Positions 26,925 to 44,124 of a DNA stretch of 64,000 bases are shown here, one piece after another (within the stretch, counting starts at the first letter, position 1; each line of letters begins with the position of its first letter). The DNA is taken from contig WPIO01000322.1 of assembly GCA_009760855.2 (NCBI GenBank), forward strand, positions 1-64,000, in the 5' to 3' direction. The notes under the pieces are model-generated. The model was not told the DNA's origin, ran no database searches, and saw only the letters and a list, made by a program, of their open reading frames with translations. This stretch comes from Cristatella mucedo (Eukaryota > Bryozoa > Phylactolaemata > Cristatellidae). A program made the position numbers and the translations under genes.

Positions 26925-27760
26925 GCCGATACTTTTACCGCTACGTTAGAGGAAAGGATCAGCTCCACGGTCAAATCTGCCTACTTTAAGCTACATAACA
27001 TTGCTAAAATTCGGGCTTGTAGAGACAAGGACACGACGTCTAAGTTGGTCCATACATTCGTGTCATCCAGTCTCGACTTCTGCAACTCGCTGTTTACTGG
27101 CTCACCGGCATGTGCGATCAGGCGATTGCAGCTGGTGCAAAACTCCGCAGCTAGGCTTTTCTGTCGTGAGCGTCGCAGCTGCCATATCATACCACTTTTC
27201 GCTGACCTGTACTGGCTACCAGTCAAGAAACGGATTGACTTCAAGGTTTTATCGCCTACTTTTCGGTCACTTCATTCTTTGGCTCCAGCCAATCTCTAAA
27301 ATGTACTCCACCACCAGGCCAAGTATCGTACCACCCGCTTTTCGGAATCCAACAGTCTACCAATACCTCGTACAAAACCTCAAATTTTTGGAGAACGTGC
27401 ATTAAGTTCCTATGCTCCTAAAGCATTGAACTCCCTCCCGACTTGCGTCAGAACATCCCCTGACTTGACCACATTTAAAAATAACTTATAAACACACCTA
27501 TTTGGGACAACATTTGGTGGGTCCCTGTGATTCTTCCTTCGTTTGCTTATGCGTGCTGACACTGTGCATGCTGCCACTAACCACATTTGCTTGCTGACCG
27601 TTCGCTTGTCACCCCCAACCATGTTATTTTTGTTGTTCGTGTACCAAGCATGATGTTACACACCACTTAGTTACATTTCCTTTTGCAGCAGATATAAAGC
27701 GCCTATAAAGAGATTGAGTTCTCTGAGGGCGCTTTATCAAGTGCATTATTATTTTTATTA
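26925..27760 (+). mobile_element. CR1/L2-type LINE, 5'-truncated 3' end copy
   Basis: The copy begins inside the region after the reverse transcriptase (CAGCTCCACGGTCAAATCTG). It encodes broken pieces of the C-terminal domain, for example RLQLVQNSAARLF and LYWLPVKKRIDFKVL near 27,120-27,250, in more than one frame. It ends with the family's 3' hairpin at 27,697-27,734 (AAGCGCC pairing with GGGCGCTT) and a short ATT-rich tail. Severe 5' truncation and a 3' microsatellite tail are typical of target-primed reverse transcription. Not coding-competent. Confidence 0.9.
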
Positions 27761-27924
27761 CCGACCATTTAAACCTCATTTGTTTTTGTGGGATCGTAGA
27801 ACGCTCCCTGCTTAGCTTCTGACAATTTGTGTAACGATCTAGCTCATCTTGGCTAGCTTTTGTTCTAAAAGATGGACGAGATTAATGATTGGATAAATAA
27901 AGTAGCTGAATCCTTTATTGTCCA

Positions 27925-28398
27925 CATTTCATGAGGCCGCTAATGATTTCGTTGTCAACCTCACATTCCAATCAAATAAGACAGCTGGGCCAATGGACCC
28001 TCTTTCCACAGCCATGCTTCAACAATGCATAGGTCTGCTACTGCTGCTACACACAACAAACATCATACATATGGCATTAGCCTCAAGCAATGTCCCAGAA
28101 TTTCTTTTAAAGGCAGCTGTCAGGTCACTGCTCAAGAAAGAAACACAACACGAAAAGAACTTGAACAACTTCCGCTTGCTCTCACCTTCTATTTTATTCT
28201 TCATCTTATTCTCCTCTTCCATTCTTATCAAAAACAACGTCGTTGCAGACCAGCTGAACTCAAATATTGAAACTTCAAATCCTGCTAGTAAGTTTCTGTC
28301 TAGTTTTAGAGCCAATAGCTATTCAGAGTCAGCTTTGCTTCTAGTTTATAGCGACATGCTTCGAAATGCAGACTTAGGTAAAGTCGTCCTGCTTTGGA
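27925..28398 (+). mobile_element. LINE fragment, N-terminal part of the reverse transcriptase
   Basis: The fragment aligns by eye with the N-terminal reverse transcriptase region of the longer copies near 41,550-41,960 and 60,060-60,490. Shared landmarks are CCAATCAAA, GGCATTAGCCTCA, GTCACTGCTCAAGAAAG and GACCAGCTGAACTCA. It stops abruptly just after the GAATGCAGAC word that precedes the catalytic A motif, so it has no active site. It lies right after the 3' end of another copy and may be a rearranged piece. Confidence 0.8.
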
Positions 28399-28985
28399 AA
28401 TGTCCACCTGGGCTTGCCTGTCGTGTGGCCAACCGGCAGGTCGTTGCTCTAAAATAGTGACTGACCTCAACCCAATGTATTGTATAGCAGCAACGACATA
28501 AGTCAAACAATAATCACTTTCCAAATAACTCCTAAATCGTACTTTTCATAATCCGCTGTTTATCTTGGCTATTTTATAAGCGATACGATTTCATTCCAGT
28601 CCGGCACTCAACTTGGAACTCCCTTGATATTGCTTAGCATGCATTTGATGTGTCTTAGCCCACCTTTGATCTTTCACTTTCTGAACGGTTACTAGGGCGT
28701 CATTTGCTTAGACTACGATGTCAATTCTTTATTATGCCCATTGCTTATAGCAAGCTGCTGTACACGGATGGTTGAATCTGGGCGAAGTAAATACTTTTTA
28801 TTTTATGAGCTTGAGATTTAAGATCCAGTATTCATGTTTTGTACTTTTAGAAGGTTAATCTGTACAAATGAATCGTTGGATTTATGTATGCTTGTTTTAG
28901 GTTAATGAATTTTCCATTTAGGTCTTAGGGCTTAAGGTTTAGTATTACGATATTACAGGGCATCTATAATCAGAAAAAGCTGTTA
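28399..28985. other. no recognised feature
   Basis: AT-rich intergenic sequence without a recognisable gene or repeat. Confidence 0.55.
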
Positions 28986-29017
28986 GCCAGTTGGCTCCAT
29001 CGACTCGAGGGTTGTAA

Positions 29018-29125
29018 AGCATTTTCTTCCAGGGACATTTTGCTCCAGGATTATTCCCCCCTGGTGGACCGTAGGACATCCCCCCGGGCATTTCCCTCGG
29101 TTAGGACATTCCCCCCGATGCTTAT
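29018..29125. repeat. short C-run repeat cluster (GGACATT/CCCCC)
   Basis: The words GGGACATTTTGCTCC, GGACATCCCCCC and GGACATTCCCCCC recur with short spacers just left of a long (TA)n tract. The pattern resembles a decayed end of a repetitive element, but I cannot name the family. Confidence 0.4.
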
Positions 29126-29144
29126 GAATGTATAAATAATAATA

Positions 29145-34440
<5,296 letters not shown>

Positions 34441-34740
34441 TTTATCCCAAGCAAAGCAGATTGCCGTGGATCGCTGTAGCTCGTCTAACCAGCGGATTGC
34501 CGTAATCCATTGTACCAGCTTCTTGAGGGCAGTCTTGGCTCCGGCTCTGAGGCCGGTACCACGCTGGATGGCAGAGCAGCCGGCCAGCGGTTGGTTACCA
34601 CTCACTGGTGTTGCCGGCTTCGGGCCAGCCAACGCGGCTTCCAGCCCGGCTGAGAACCACAATTGGCCACATTGGTGATACTACGGTGGGGTCGGGTGAG
34701 AAACATGGAAATACGCCGGAAGTGGCTAAAGTCCCAATGC
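34441..34740. other. GC-rich patch of unknown origin
   Basis: Base composition changes sharply from AT-rich flanks to GC-rich. Overlapping open frames exist on both strands (about 34,393-34,662 minus and 34,466-34,678 plus), as expected where stop codons are rare. No domain is recognisable. CGGATTGCCGTAATCC echoes CAGATTGCCGTGGATC about 40 bp upstream. It could be a degraded repeat or a retro-copied fragment. Confidence 0.4.
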
Positions 34741-36406
34741 TCAGAGCAATCTGGAGTCCCATAACCAGCCGAATTAAGGGATCGCCGTACAAAAGAAGCT
34801 TTTAAATCAGATAGTAATATATTCAACGGTAGCTTCTAATATTTTTTATGACCATACTAGGAGGCACATGACATGTAATACAAGGAAGATCGTGGTGAGA
34901 AGCTCGTTTAACAACAACAATCCGCAGAGGTCATATGAATATTAAAAAAGACGATGGCGAATGCTGGAAATGAAGCTCCTAAAGAAGCTTAGTTTCTATC
35001 TTTCTCATTAACACGGTATATTAAGAGCACAATTGATTAGAAGAGATTAAATTATTGCTAAGCGGCACTGTAAACGAAACTTGAAAACCACTAAGGGTCA
35101 CCAGAGGCATAGTATAGAGCCGAACTTTAAGTACATAATGTGGTTGTAGTTGCAGCAGCAGTAGCAATATATTATTACGCTGCTGCTGCTTCACTAAGAG
35201 ACCACATGTTTTTCATGGCCAATCACTGGCGATCACGATGCTTTATTTTTCAGGAATACTTCGTAGATGGTAATCGTAATAATAATTATAACAATAATAA
35301 TTTTGTAGGACGTCTTTTGGAAAATTATTTCTGTACGGCCAATTTAAGTATGCCTTATAAGATGATGTTACTATGGTGATAACAAAATGCATAATGTCAG
35401 AGCAAATAATTACCGAAAATGATAAATCCTCTAGTTCCAGCTGAGTTAGTAAGCATCAGGGTAGATTTGAGGTACTTTTCCAACATTTTCATAATGTTAG
35501 AAATCCGGATATAGGTGAGGAGTGTGTTAAAGGTTAGAAAAAAGACAAACTTGAGGCATTGTCTAAATACGATTTGAAGTTTATTCGATACATATTTAGT
35601 TTGGCATTGGAAAAAAATGGTCTAATGGCCACCGGGCTAAGGAAGATCAGCAGACTTACATCCGACCAGAGTAATCGGCAAACAGGTACGATACCACTTA
35701 CGGATGACTGCATACGATACAATTCACAAGCATTGATCTGGCATTAAATAATTAGTACCTTCTGCATTTTCGCTTAGTGGAGCCACGTGCGATATAAAAG
35801 CTGACAAGTCTAATAAATGCCTAGAAATTTGCGGTTAATGCTCGTTTTAGTGTGCCAGTGGTCTTATGCAATGAAGGCGATGCCAAATACAATTAAATTT
35901 TGGCTAGAAAGATATTTTGCTCCTAAAACATTAGCTGAGCAAGAATGCATAGCACTCGCTCCAACAAAAGAGCAATCAAAAGACGGTCGCAAGTGCGTGC
36001 TAAGTCGAAGGTTCGCAAACAATTCTCGCTCTTTATAGCAGCACACGCATTAGGTGGCTACGCACGGTCGCTGAGAATCGACGGTTCACGAAGCAGCGAC
36101 ACGATTTGTGTACATTCTTTCCTGAAGAGGCCTAAGTAGAGCTGGGGGACGGAGTTTAGCTGCACAACGTTTCCCAAGCATCGCACTTCCCAGTAGCCGT
36201 GCTTTCGCTTGTGCCAGTGCTGCACTCGTGAAACGTCCATCCGTGGTCACCCGTCGTGCAAAGGCTAGCGGCCGGAGAATGCGCCGCTGCATAACTGCTT
36301 GGATAATCAATAGTATGGTAGTTACCATACAGTTCACTTCTCAATGTAAAATACAGTCCCAATAGCTGTAAAAGTCTTGACTGGTGTGCATGTGCAGAAT
36401 GGCGGC
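34741..36406. other. no recognised gene; intergenic sequence
   Basis: AT-rich sequence with some short-period stretches (GCTGCTGCT near 35,180 and AATAATAAT near 35,280). The word AAGAAGCTTTTAAATCAG near 34,792 matches the 3' end of the SINE family described elsewhere in this window, but the rest of that element is not recognisable. Confidence 0.5.
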
Positions 36407-37835
36407 TATTAGGAATGCAGACACGGGTAGAGTGTCTCTGCTTGTTTTGCTCGATCTTTCGGCAGCTTTTGATACTATCGATCACAAAGTTCTTCTTGAG
36501 TGCCTCTCATCTCGACTGGGAATCACTGGCACTGCTCTGCAGTGGTTCAGGTCCTACCTCAGTGGGAGACTCCAAAGTATTGACGTGAATGGACGAAGAT
36601 CATCTGAAGTACCTCTGAAATATGGAGTACCTGAGGGCTCCGTGCTAGGTCCGGTTCTTATCACGGTTTATACTCTCACTCTTGCTGATGTGATTGCCAA
36701 GCACAATCTAGGCTTTCACTTCTATACGAATGACACTCAGTTGTACCTTTGCTTCGATCCCTCCCAGCCTTCGAGCTCCTCAAATTCTCTCAACTCACTT
36801 GCTGCATGCATTGATGACATCCGCAAATGGATGGCAGCAAATTTTCTAAAACTAAACGATGACAAAACTAACTTATTAGTTATGGGCAACCCAGTGTGAT
36901 TCAGAGATTGGAAAGGCTGTCTCTCAAAATTGGCTCTGCCAGCATATCTCCTGTTAAATCAGCTCGAAATCTGTGTGTCATATTCCAAAGCGACCTCTCG
37001 TTAGACGACCATATCAGCTCCACAGTCAATTCTGCTTATTTTTAGCTACATAACATTGCTAAAATTCGTGCTTGTTTAAATAAGGATACCACTTCTAAGT
37101 CGGTCCATGCATTCGTGACAAACCCGTCTCGACTTCTGCAACTCACTGCTTACTGCCCTACCAGAATGTGCGATCAGGCGATTGCAGCTGGTGCCAAACT
37201 CTGCAGCTAGGCTTGTCTGTAGTGAGCGTTGCAGTTGCTACATTACTCCACTCCTCGCCTACCTGCACTGGCTACCAGTCAAGCTACGGATTGACTTCAA
37301 GGTTTTGAAGATCACTTTTAGGCCCCTTCATTCTATTGCTTCAGCTTATCTCTCCGACATACTCCCCCATCAGGCCAAGCATCGTTCCACCCTCTTTTCG
37401 GAATCTAACAGTCTAGAAATACTATCTACAAACCTTAAATCCTTTGGAGGCCGTGCATTTAGTTTTTATGCTCCCAAAGCCTGGAAATCCCTCCCGACCT
37501 GCGTTAGAATATCCCCTGACCTGACCACATTTAAAAGGAACTTAAAAACACGCCTATTTAGGACAGCATTTAATGGGTCTCTTTGATTCGTCCTTCACGT
37601 GCTTATACGTGCTTATGCGTGCTGACACTGTGCATGCTGCCACTAACCACATTTTCATGCTGACCCTGTGCATGTCATCCCTAACCATATCATTCATTTT
37701 GTTTGTTTTTCAAGCATGATTTTACTTACCATTTAATTGAATTTTCTTTTGCAGCAAATGTGAAGCGCCTAGAAAGAGATTAAGTTCTCCGAGGGCGCTT
37801 TATCGAGTGCATTATTATTGATATTATTATTATTA
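36407..37835 (+). mobile_element. CR1/L2-type LINE copy, reverse transcriptase to 3' end
   Basis: A 5'-truncated copy starting at the end of RT motif 0. An open frame to 36,899 reads through LLDLSAAFDTIDHKVLL (catalytic A block) and GVPEGSVLGPVL (B block; usual Q is E). The C block is altered: FYADD reads FYTND at about 36,720, so the first catalytic aspartate of the pair is lost. The frame stops with TGA at 36,897-36,899. A second frame from 37,182 to 37,586 carries the C-terminal part (LHWLPVKLRIDFKVL, KAWKSLPTCVR). The 3' hairpin lies at 37,763-37,800 with an ATT-rich tail. Dead copy. Confidence 0.93.
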
Positions 37836-38720
37836 ATGAACACCTCATCTATGTTTGGTACTTCTGCATGCTTGCAGGTCGTTAAGATTTTTACTGCAGA
37901 AGTCTTTGACAAAATTCAAGTGCCGAACCACTCACCTTGAGTATTCTAAGCCAATATCTCCGTTTTCCTTTAGGCATTTGATTGCCTAGTTTTGGTGGAA
38001 TACATTATTGCCACAGCTGATTTTAGGCTTTTCTCGAAAGTCTCAGCATAGGATCCTATCTATTATCCATGTAATTGGCCACAAGTCAAACCTGTACTGT
38101 TTTAGAGGTAGTGCTTGGGGTTTATGCTGCTGGAGGATAGCCGACCGATCACGGACCTCGCCTGGGACCTGAGTGCCTGGGTCGTGCCCCACATTTGCAT
38201 TTTTAAATATTGTAACTTGCCCAATGAGTTGCAGCAATCGATGGGGCTCCTTCACACTGTGCAGAGACGACGTTGCATCAGCTTGATTTTGAGACCCGTC
38301 TTTGAAAGCTGTGCCACACAGGCCGCGCTCCCTCCTAGGAGGCGGCTTGGCCTTAGCAATCGACCCCTCCTGAGTGAGTCGTGCCGGTTTTCGTGCAACT
38401 ACGGCTCTTTAACTTGACTAGTCGATACCGTCATCCAGGTTCTAGTTGAACACCTTAAAAATCAGTTTTATAAGACGGGCGATCGCACCAGGACGTTTGG
38501 CAACCATGAAACGAACCAAGCTGGGCCGCTATCATTATCACGGCAACCGGCTACATGCCATGCAGCATGTCTAGGCCTAGAGATATTATATATCTAAATC
38601 ATTGATGTAGTCTCCTAAAAGAGCTAAATATTTATCCAGATGCTCCACATACGCCGATGGGCTCAAGTCCTCGACCTCAGTCTAAGAAGTCGAGTACTTT
38701 CATACCTTGACCAAATCAGC
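37836..38720. other. no recognised feature
   Basis: Intergenic sequence; no domain or repeat recognised. Confidence 0.5.
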
Positions 38721-38885
38721 CCAGAAGGCAAAGTGCTGGCTTTTTTACGCACGAACCTTGGTTTCAAGGACTGCGGTTCTCCATCCTTTATTTCCCTCTG
38801 CAAGCGACTATTTAGGCTCTTCTGCAGTTATACAAATGAGGCTGTTCAACCAGCTGTTTTTTTATTTATGTATATTACGGAAGGT
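38721..38885 (+). mobile_element. degenerate tRNA-derived SINE copy
   Basis: The non-tRNA body is clear: CCATCCTTTATTTCCCTCTG, GCGACTATTTAGGCTCTTCT, GAGGCTGTTCAACCAGC. These match in order the body of the better copy at 53,936-54,120. The tRNA-like head is only weakly recognisable (AAGGCAAAGTGCTGGCTTTT). Confidence 0.7.
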
Positions 38886-39654
38886 TCACCTAGTCAGTTT
38901 TTGAATGAAGCATCGTAAGAGAGTTAACGTTCAGTTAACAGGGTAATAAGCTAAATCATTGAGCGTTGGTCATGAACGGTCCTCAACAAAACATGGTGTG
39001 TGCTGAGACGATCACAATTACAGTGTAAGACTTCGTTGTCAGTTAGCTGTGAACTAAATTCTTTTTTGAATTGGGCCTTTGGCTATCACAAAAAGGCTTT
39101 TTCTAATCTTTGTTATTGGAAGCAATGTTGCCTATGAGCATCTGCTGTACATTCAGCATCAGGAAGACGTTGATGTTTAGTTATATGGAGTGCAATCCTC
39201 CAATGGCTTCCTTCGGAGTAGTTAAGAGTAAATTGGCAAGTTTGAGAGGGTTCTGGGCTTCAGCCTTGATTTGACGTGCGTTGATTGATGTCTGATGTAG
39301 ATGTTTAGCATTGATGTCAAATGTTAAAGACTTATGTTGATGTCATCTACTGCTCCTATGTGTAAGTTCTACCCTCTTTCGCTTCTGAGGTTTAAATACA
39401 AAGTTTTAGGGCTCTAAATACCGGCTTCCAACCTTAACTGTAACCTTTACCCTTAGGCTACAAGAGCTTCGCCATTGTGGATACACTGCTGTGTGTTGCC
39501 GTTGATTGCACATATGGGCTGCCATTAAGCCAGCCTTGTGATATCTACTGTGATAGTTTTACTAACCAAACAATCGCGTTCGTAGATAGCAAGTTAGTTT
39601 TGTTCACTCTCCTCGCTATTAACAAGTCTCCTTCTTAGCCATACCAGACAGCAT
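38886..39654. other. no recognised feature
   Basis: Intergenic sequence without a supported gene. Confidence 0.5.
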
Positions 39655-39775
39655 TAAATGGTTAAGCTGCTCGCCTGAACAAGGTCTGGGTGAGGTCTTG
39701 GGCCCGAGCCCCGTGGCATAGGCGAAGTGACTACGTTCTAGTAGGGCACTATGCAAATAAATTATATTAATATTA
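39655..39775 (+). mobile_element. tRNA-derived SINE-like element, second type
   Basis: ATGGTTAAGCTGCTCGCCTG resembles a polymerase III A box with its D-arm context, and GGGCCCGAGCCCC resembles a B box about 35 bp downstream. An AT-rich tail (AAATAAATTATATTAAT) follows. The body after the B box differs from the other SINE family in this window, so it is a separate type or a decayed tRNA pseudogene. Confidence 0.5.
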
Positions 39776-40239
39776 TTATCTACTGGTGGAGTGTTGTTTC
39801 ACGGATGGTCTTTAATGGCAGTTATCGAGTAGTACGGATGTCTTGCAATTACAATCTGTCAAATGGTCTTATTAGACGAGCTTCAGAGAAACTGTCCCTT
39901 AGTTTTGTAAGCTTTTCATGGACGGCAGGAAGTTTTGGTAGTCCACTGGAGCCTAGTCAGTGGCAGCCTAACTGTCAGCAGTCAGGGTTTTTGTGTGTTC
40001 TGACCCTATGCGTATTCAGTAATGGTCACGCCTGCGGTAGTCTATGTGACTGGAAGGATGGTGGAATGATCCTAGTAGTTTTACTTGGACAATCTGAAGT
40101 TAATCAAGCAGTTCCAGAATGTGCCTCGCGAGAGCAAGCTGAAGGACTAATGGTTCAGCACAAAATTGCTGGTTGGTCTTATTAAAAACATCAGCACACC
40201 TCATCAAACCGGGCCAACTGAAGCACTTGCGACCACGTC
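39776..40239. other. no recognised gene
   Basis: A plus-strand open frame of 144 codons spans 39,751-40,185 but starts in the SINE tail, has no domain and has no supporting context. I treat it as chance. Confidence 0.45.
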
Positions 40240-43200
40240 AAGCCAGATAGCTTGTTGGCCTCTGCAAGTCAAGGCACAAGCTCTGGCACGTGCTCAGGCA
40301 CATGCCAGCACTGGAGATTTTGTTACCAACTTGAACCTTCGAATAATTACAGACCAATAGCTACCTGGGACACAGGCAGTTCAACTTGTGCAGCTCCATC
40401 ATCCAGATGCGCCACAGTAGTGTCGCATATTCTCAAAAATCAGCCGAGAATTTGACTTTTATACTGCTGCTTTCAGAACATCTGTAGTGGGGAGGCCATG
40501 AACTGAGGTGGAGTTGCTGTTATCGTGCGCTCAAAATTCAACTTCAAGCCATTTGCAGTACCCTCAAAGCAATCTTTTGAATCAATTGTCTTGGTCTCAC
40601 CCGAAAGCAAGTTATTGATAGTGGCAGTAGTCTATCGATCACCAGGTACCAAACCCTCCTTTATCTCAGATTTCTCCGATTTCGTTTCGATTTAGTGTGC
40701 AAGAAATCGATCCTTTCTTGTTATGGGGGATTTCAGCGTTCACCTTGATAACTTATCAGACACTTTAAGCACTGAATTTCGTGCATTGACTGACTCATTG
40801 TCTCTTGTGGCTCATGTGTATGGCCCTACAAACATCAAGGGTCACACTCGACCAGATTTTCTCATACAACGGCACTTTGTCATCACCAATTATTACCAAA
40901 TCCTGCCTATCTGACCACATGCAGATCTCATTCAATCTACAATGTGTGCCCACCTCCACCTCTAAAATAAACTGTGAATCGCGAAACCTCAAGACCCTCA
41001 ACATAGATGCTGTCCGTGCAAGAAAATCTGCTTCGCCTCTACTGCTCATTCCTCCCTCCGGTCTGTCATCATTGATAGATAGCTACAACACGGCACTAGC
41101 TGACAGGCTCGACGAGTTTGCACCCCTGACAAAGCGCACGGTGTGCCCCCGCCCAGATGGCCTATAGTTTACCACAGACGATAAACAAGCCAGGTCTACT
41201 AAACAAAAGCTTGAAAGAGTATACAAAAGATATGGACTGACTGTTCATCTACAGGCATATGAGGACTACTGTAGGTCGTACCAATCGATTCTAGCAAAGG
41301 CCAAGTCTTGCTTCTATAAAAATATTGTTGAATCACAGATTTAAAATAAAAAATTGCTGAAGTCGACGATCGACGATCTCCTCAACCGCTCCCAGATTAG
41401 CTCATTACCTGACGATCCGTGTGATGATCTAGCCGATCGCTTCTCTCGATTCTTTGTGCAGAAGATAGACAAGATCAGGGAGTCCATCCCTGCGATGAGA
41501 AAATCCCCAGTAAAAAGCTGCTCCCCGATTCCCGTGTGATCCTCAATGTCTGCATTTAAGCAGGTTACTGGTGATCTCTTCTTAAAGTTCATATCCCAAT
41601 CAAAGAAGAACAAGTCCTCTGGACCCTATTCCCACTGTCCTGCTCCTACGTTGCATTGATCTGCTGCTGCCATGCATAACTACCATCATTATATGTCATT
41701 AGCCTCAGGTCATGTCCCAGCACCTTTAAAAATGCTGTAGTCAGGCCACTTCTCAAGAGAGCGACACTAGACCAAGAGAACTTGAGCAACTACTGCCCAG
41801 TCTCCCTTCTACCATTTATACCAAAGACGCTGGAACGGGTCGTGGCTGACCAGCTGAACTCAAATATTGAAACCTCAAATCTTTGTAGTAAGTTCCAGTC
41901 TCGCTTAAGAGCTAATCACTCCACAGAGTCAGCATTGCTTAGGGTGTAGAGCAACCTACTTAGGAATGCAGACAAAGGTAGAGTTCTCTCCTTGTTTTGC
42001 TCGATCTTTGGGCAGCTTTTGATACTATCAATCTAAAAATTCTTCCAGAGCGCCTCTTATCTCACCTGGGCATCACTAGCATTGCTCTACAATGGTTCAG
42101 ATCATATCTCAGTGGGTGGCTCCAGAGTATCGATGTTAATGGACAAAGATCATCCGAGGTACATCTGAAATAAGGGGTATCTCAGGGTTTCGTGCTATGT
42201 CCATTTCTATTTATGCTTTATACTCTCCCTCTTGCTGATGTGATTGCCAAGCACATTCTTGGCTTTTACTTCTATGCGGATGACACTCAGGTGTACCTTA
42301 GCTATGATTCCTCCCAGCCTTCGAGCACCTCGAATTCTCTCAACTCATGTGCTGCGTGTATTGATGACATCCACACATGGATGGCAGCAAATTTTCTGAA
42401 ACTAAACGATGATAAAACTAACTTACTAGTTATGGGCTAACCCAGTATGATTCACAAATTGGAAAGGTTGACGCTCTAAATTGGCTCTGCCAGCATATCT
42501 CCTGTTAAATCAGCTCTAAATCTATCAGCCATATTCCAAAGCAACCTCTTGGTAGACGACCATATCAGCTCCACAGTCAAATCTGCCTATTTTCAGCTTC
42601 ATAACATTACTAAAATTTGGGCTCTTTTAGATAAGGATACCACATATAAATTGGTCCATGTATTTGAGACATCCCCACTTCATTTCTATAACTTGCTGCT
42701 TACTGGCCCACCGGCACGTACAATCAGGTGATTACAGCTTGTGCGAAACTCTGCAGCTAAGCTTGGCTGTCGTGAACGTCGCAGGTGCCACATCACACCA
42801 CTTTTCGAAGACCTGCACTAGCTACCAGTCAAGCAACGGACCTACTTCAAAGTTTTGTCGTTCACTTTTAGGTCACTTCATTCTCTGGCTCCAGCCTATC
42901 TCTCAGATCCACTCCCCCACCAAGCCAAGCATCGTACCACCCGCTTTTTGGAATCTAACTGTTTACAAATACTGCGTACAAACCTCAAATATTTGGAGAC
43001 CGTGCATTTAGTTCGTCTGCTCCCAAAGCCTGGAACTTCCTTCTGAATAGCTTCAGAACATCCCCTGACCTGACCACTTTTAAAAGGAACTTAAAAACAC
43101 ACCTATTTAGGACAGCATTTATTGGGTCCCTGTGATTCGTCCTTCATGTGCTTATGCATTCTGACACTAAGCACGCTGCCACTAACCAAATTTGCATGAT

Positions 43201-43351
43201 GACCCTGTGCATGTTACCCCTAACCACGTTGTTCATGTTGTTTATCAATTATATTACTCACCATTCGATTGCGATCCTTTGCAGCAAATGGCCTTTGAAG
43301 AGATTGAGTTCTCTGAGGGCGCTTTATCAAGTGCATTGTTATTATTATTAT
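40240..43351 (+). mobile_element. CR1/L2-type LINE, longest copy, endonuclease plus reverse transcriptase, degraded
   Basis: The best-preserved architecture of the family. The apurinic-type endonuclease region shows VVYRSPG near 40,630, MGDFSVHLDN at 40,723 (the usual GDFN block) and SDHMQISF near 40,910 (the conserved SDH block). Frames are broken: an in-frame TAG lies at 40,693-40,695, and the SDH block lies in another frame. Linker and RT regions follow, with a readable piece at 42,192-42,440 including FYADDTQVYL near 42,270, so this copy keeps the catalytic pair. The C-terminal region is scattered over frames to about 43,010. It ends with a partly decayed hairpin and a short ATT tail. The exact 5' end is uncertain (40,240-40,490). 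Not functional. Confidence 0.88.
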
Positions 43352-43454
43352 GGGGTTATACTTTCACTGGCAGTTGGTAATTACAGGATCATGATCTGCA
43401 GTGGCACTTCGTAGGTTTGCTAGCCAGGAGAATCAGGGCTAGCCAGAGAAGTCG

Positions 43455-44124
43455 GGGAAAATGGCTGAACTTCTGTAACTCACTGCTTGCTGACGTACTG
43501 GCACGTGCAATGAGGTGCTTACAGCTGGCACCAAACTCTGTAGCTAGGCTCATCGGTCGTGAGCGACGCAGTTGCCACCACACACAGCTTCTCACGGACT
43601 TGAACTGGATACTAGTCGAGCCACGGATCGACTACAAGGCTTTGTCGCTTACTTTTTGATCTCTTCATTCTTTGGCTCAGGCCTACCTATCAGATCTACT
43701 CCACCACCAGGCCAAGCATCGCACCACCCGCTTTTTGGAAACTCACTGTTTACCAATACCTGGTACTAACCTCATGTCCTTTGCAGACCGTGCATTGAGT
43801 TCGTATGCTTCCAAAGCCTGGAACTCACACCCGACGTGCATCACGACATCCCCTTACTTGACCAAATTAAAAAGGAAATAAAAAACTCCCCTATTTATGA
43901 CAGCTTTTAGTGGGTCCGTTTGATTCGTTCTTTATGTGTCAATTCGTGCTGACACTGCATTCAGAATAGAACCTAACAATACCATTCATGCTGTTTATCA
44001 AGCATGATACCGCTCACCATTCGATCGCGATCCTTGCAGCAAATGTAAAGCGCCTAGAAAGATATTTAGTTTTCCGAGGGCGCTTTATCAAGTGAATTAT
44101 TATTATTATTATTATTATTATTAT
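43455..44124 (+). mobile_element. LINE 3' end copy with (ATT)n tail
   Basis: Starts at the CTTCTGTAACTCACTGCTTG word of the C-terminal domain and continues through RCLQLAPNSVARL and a DLNW-type version of the LHWLPV block in broken frames. It ends with the hairpin at 44,047-44,086 and an (ATT)n tail at 44,096-44,124. It lies about 100 bp after the previous copy's tail in the same orientation. Confidence 0.9.

Noticed and set aside
27918-28457. 179-codon plus-strand frame as a host gene
   Set aside because: Its first two thirds align with the N-terminal reverse transcriptase region of the LINE family; the rest is read-through.
39751-40185. 144-codon plus-strand frame
   Set aside because: It begins in a SINE tail, has no signal or domain, and has no promoter or splice context.
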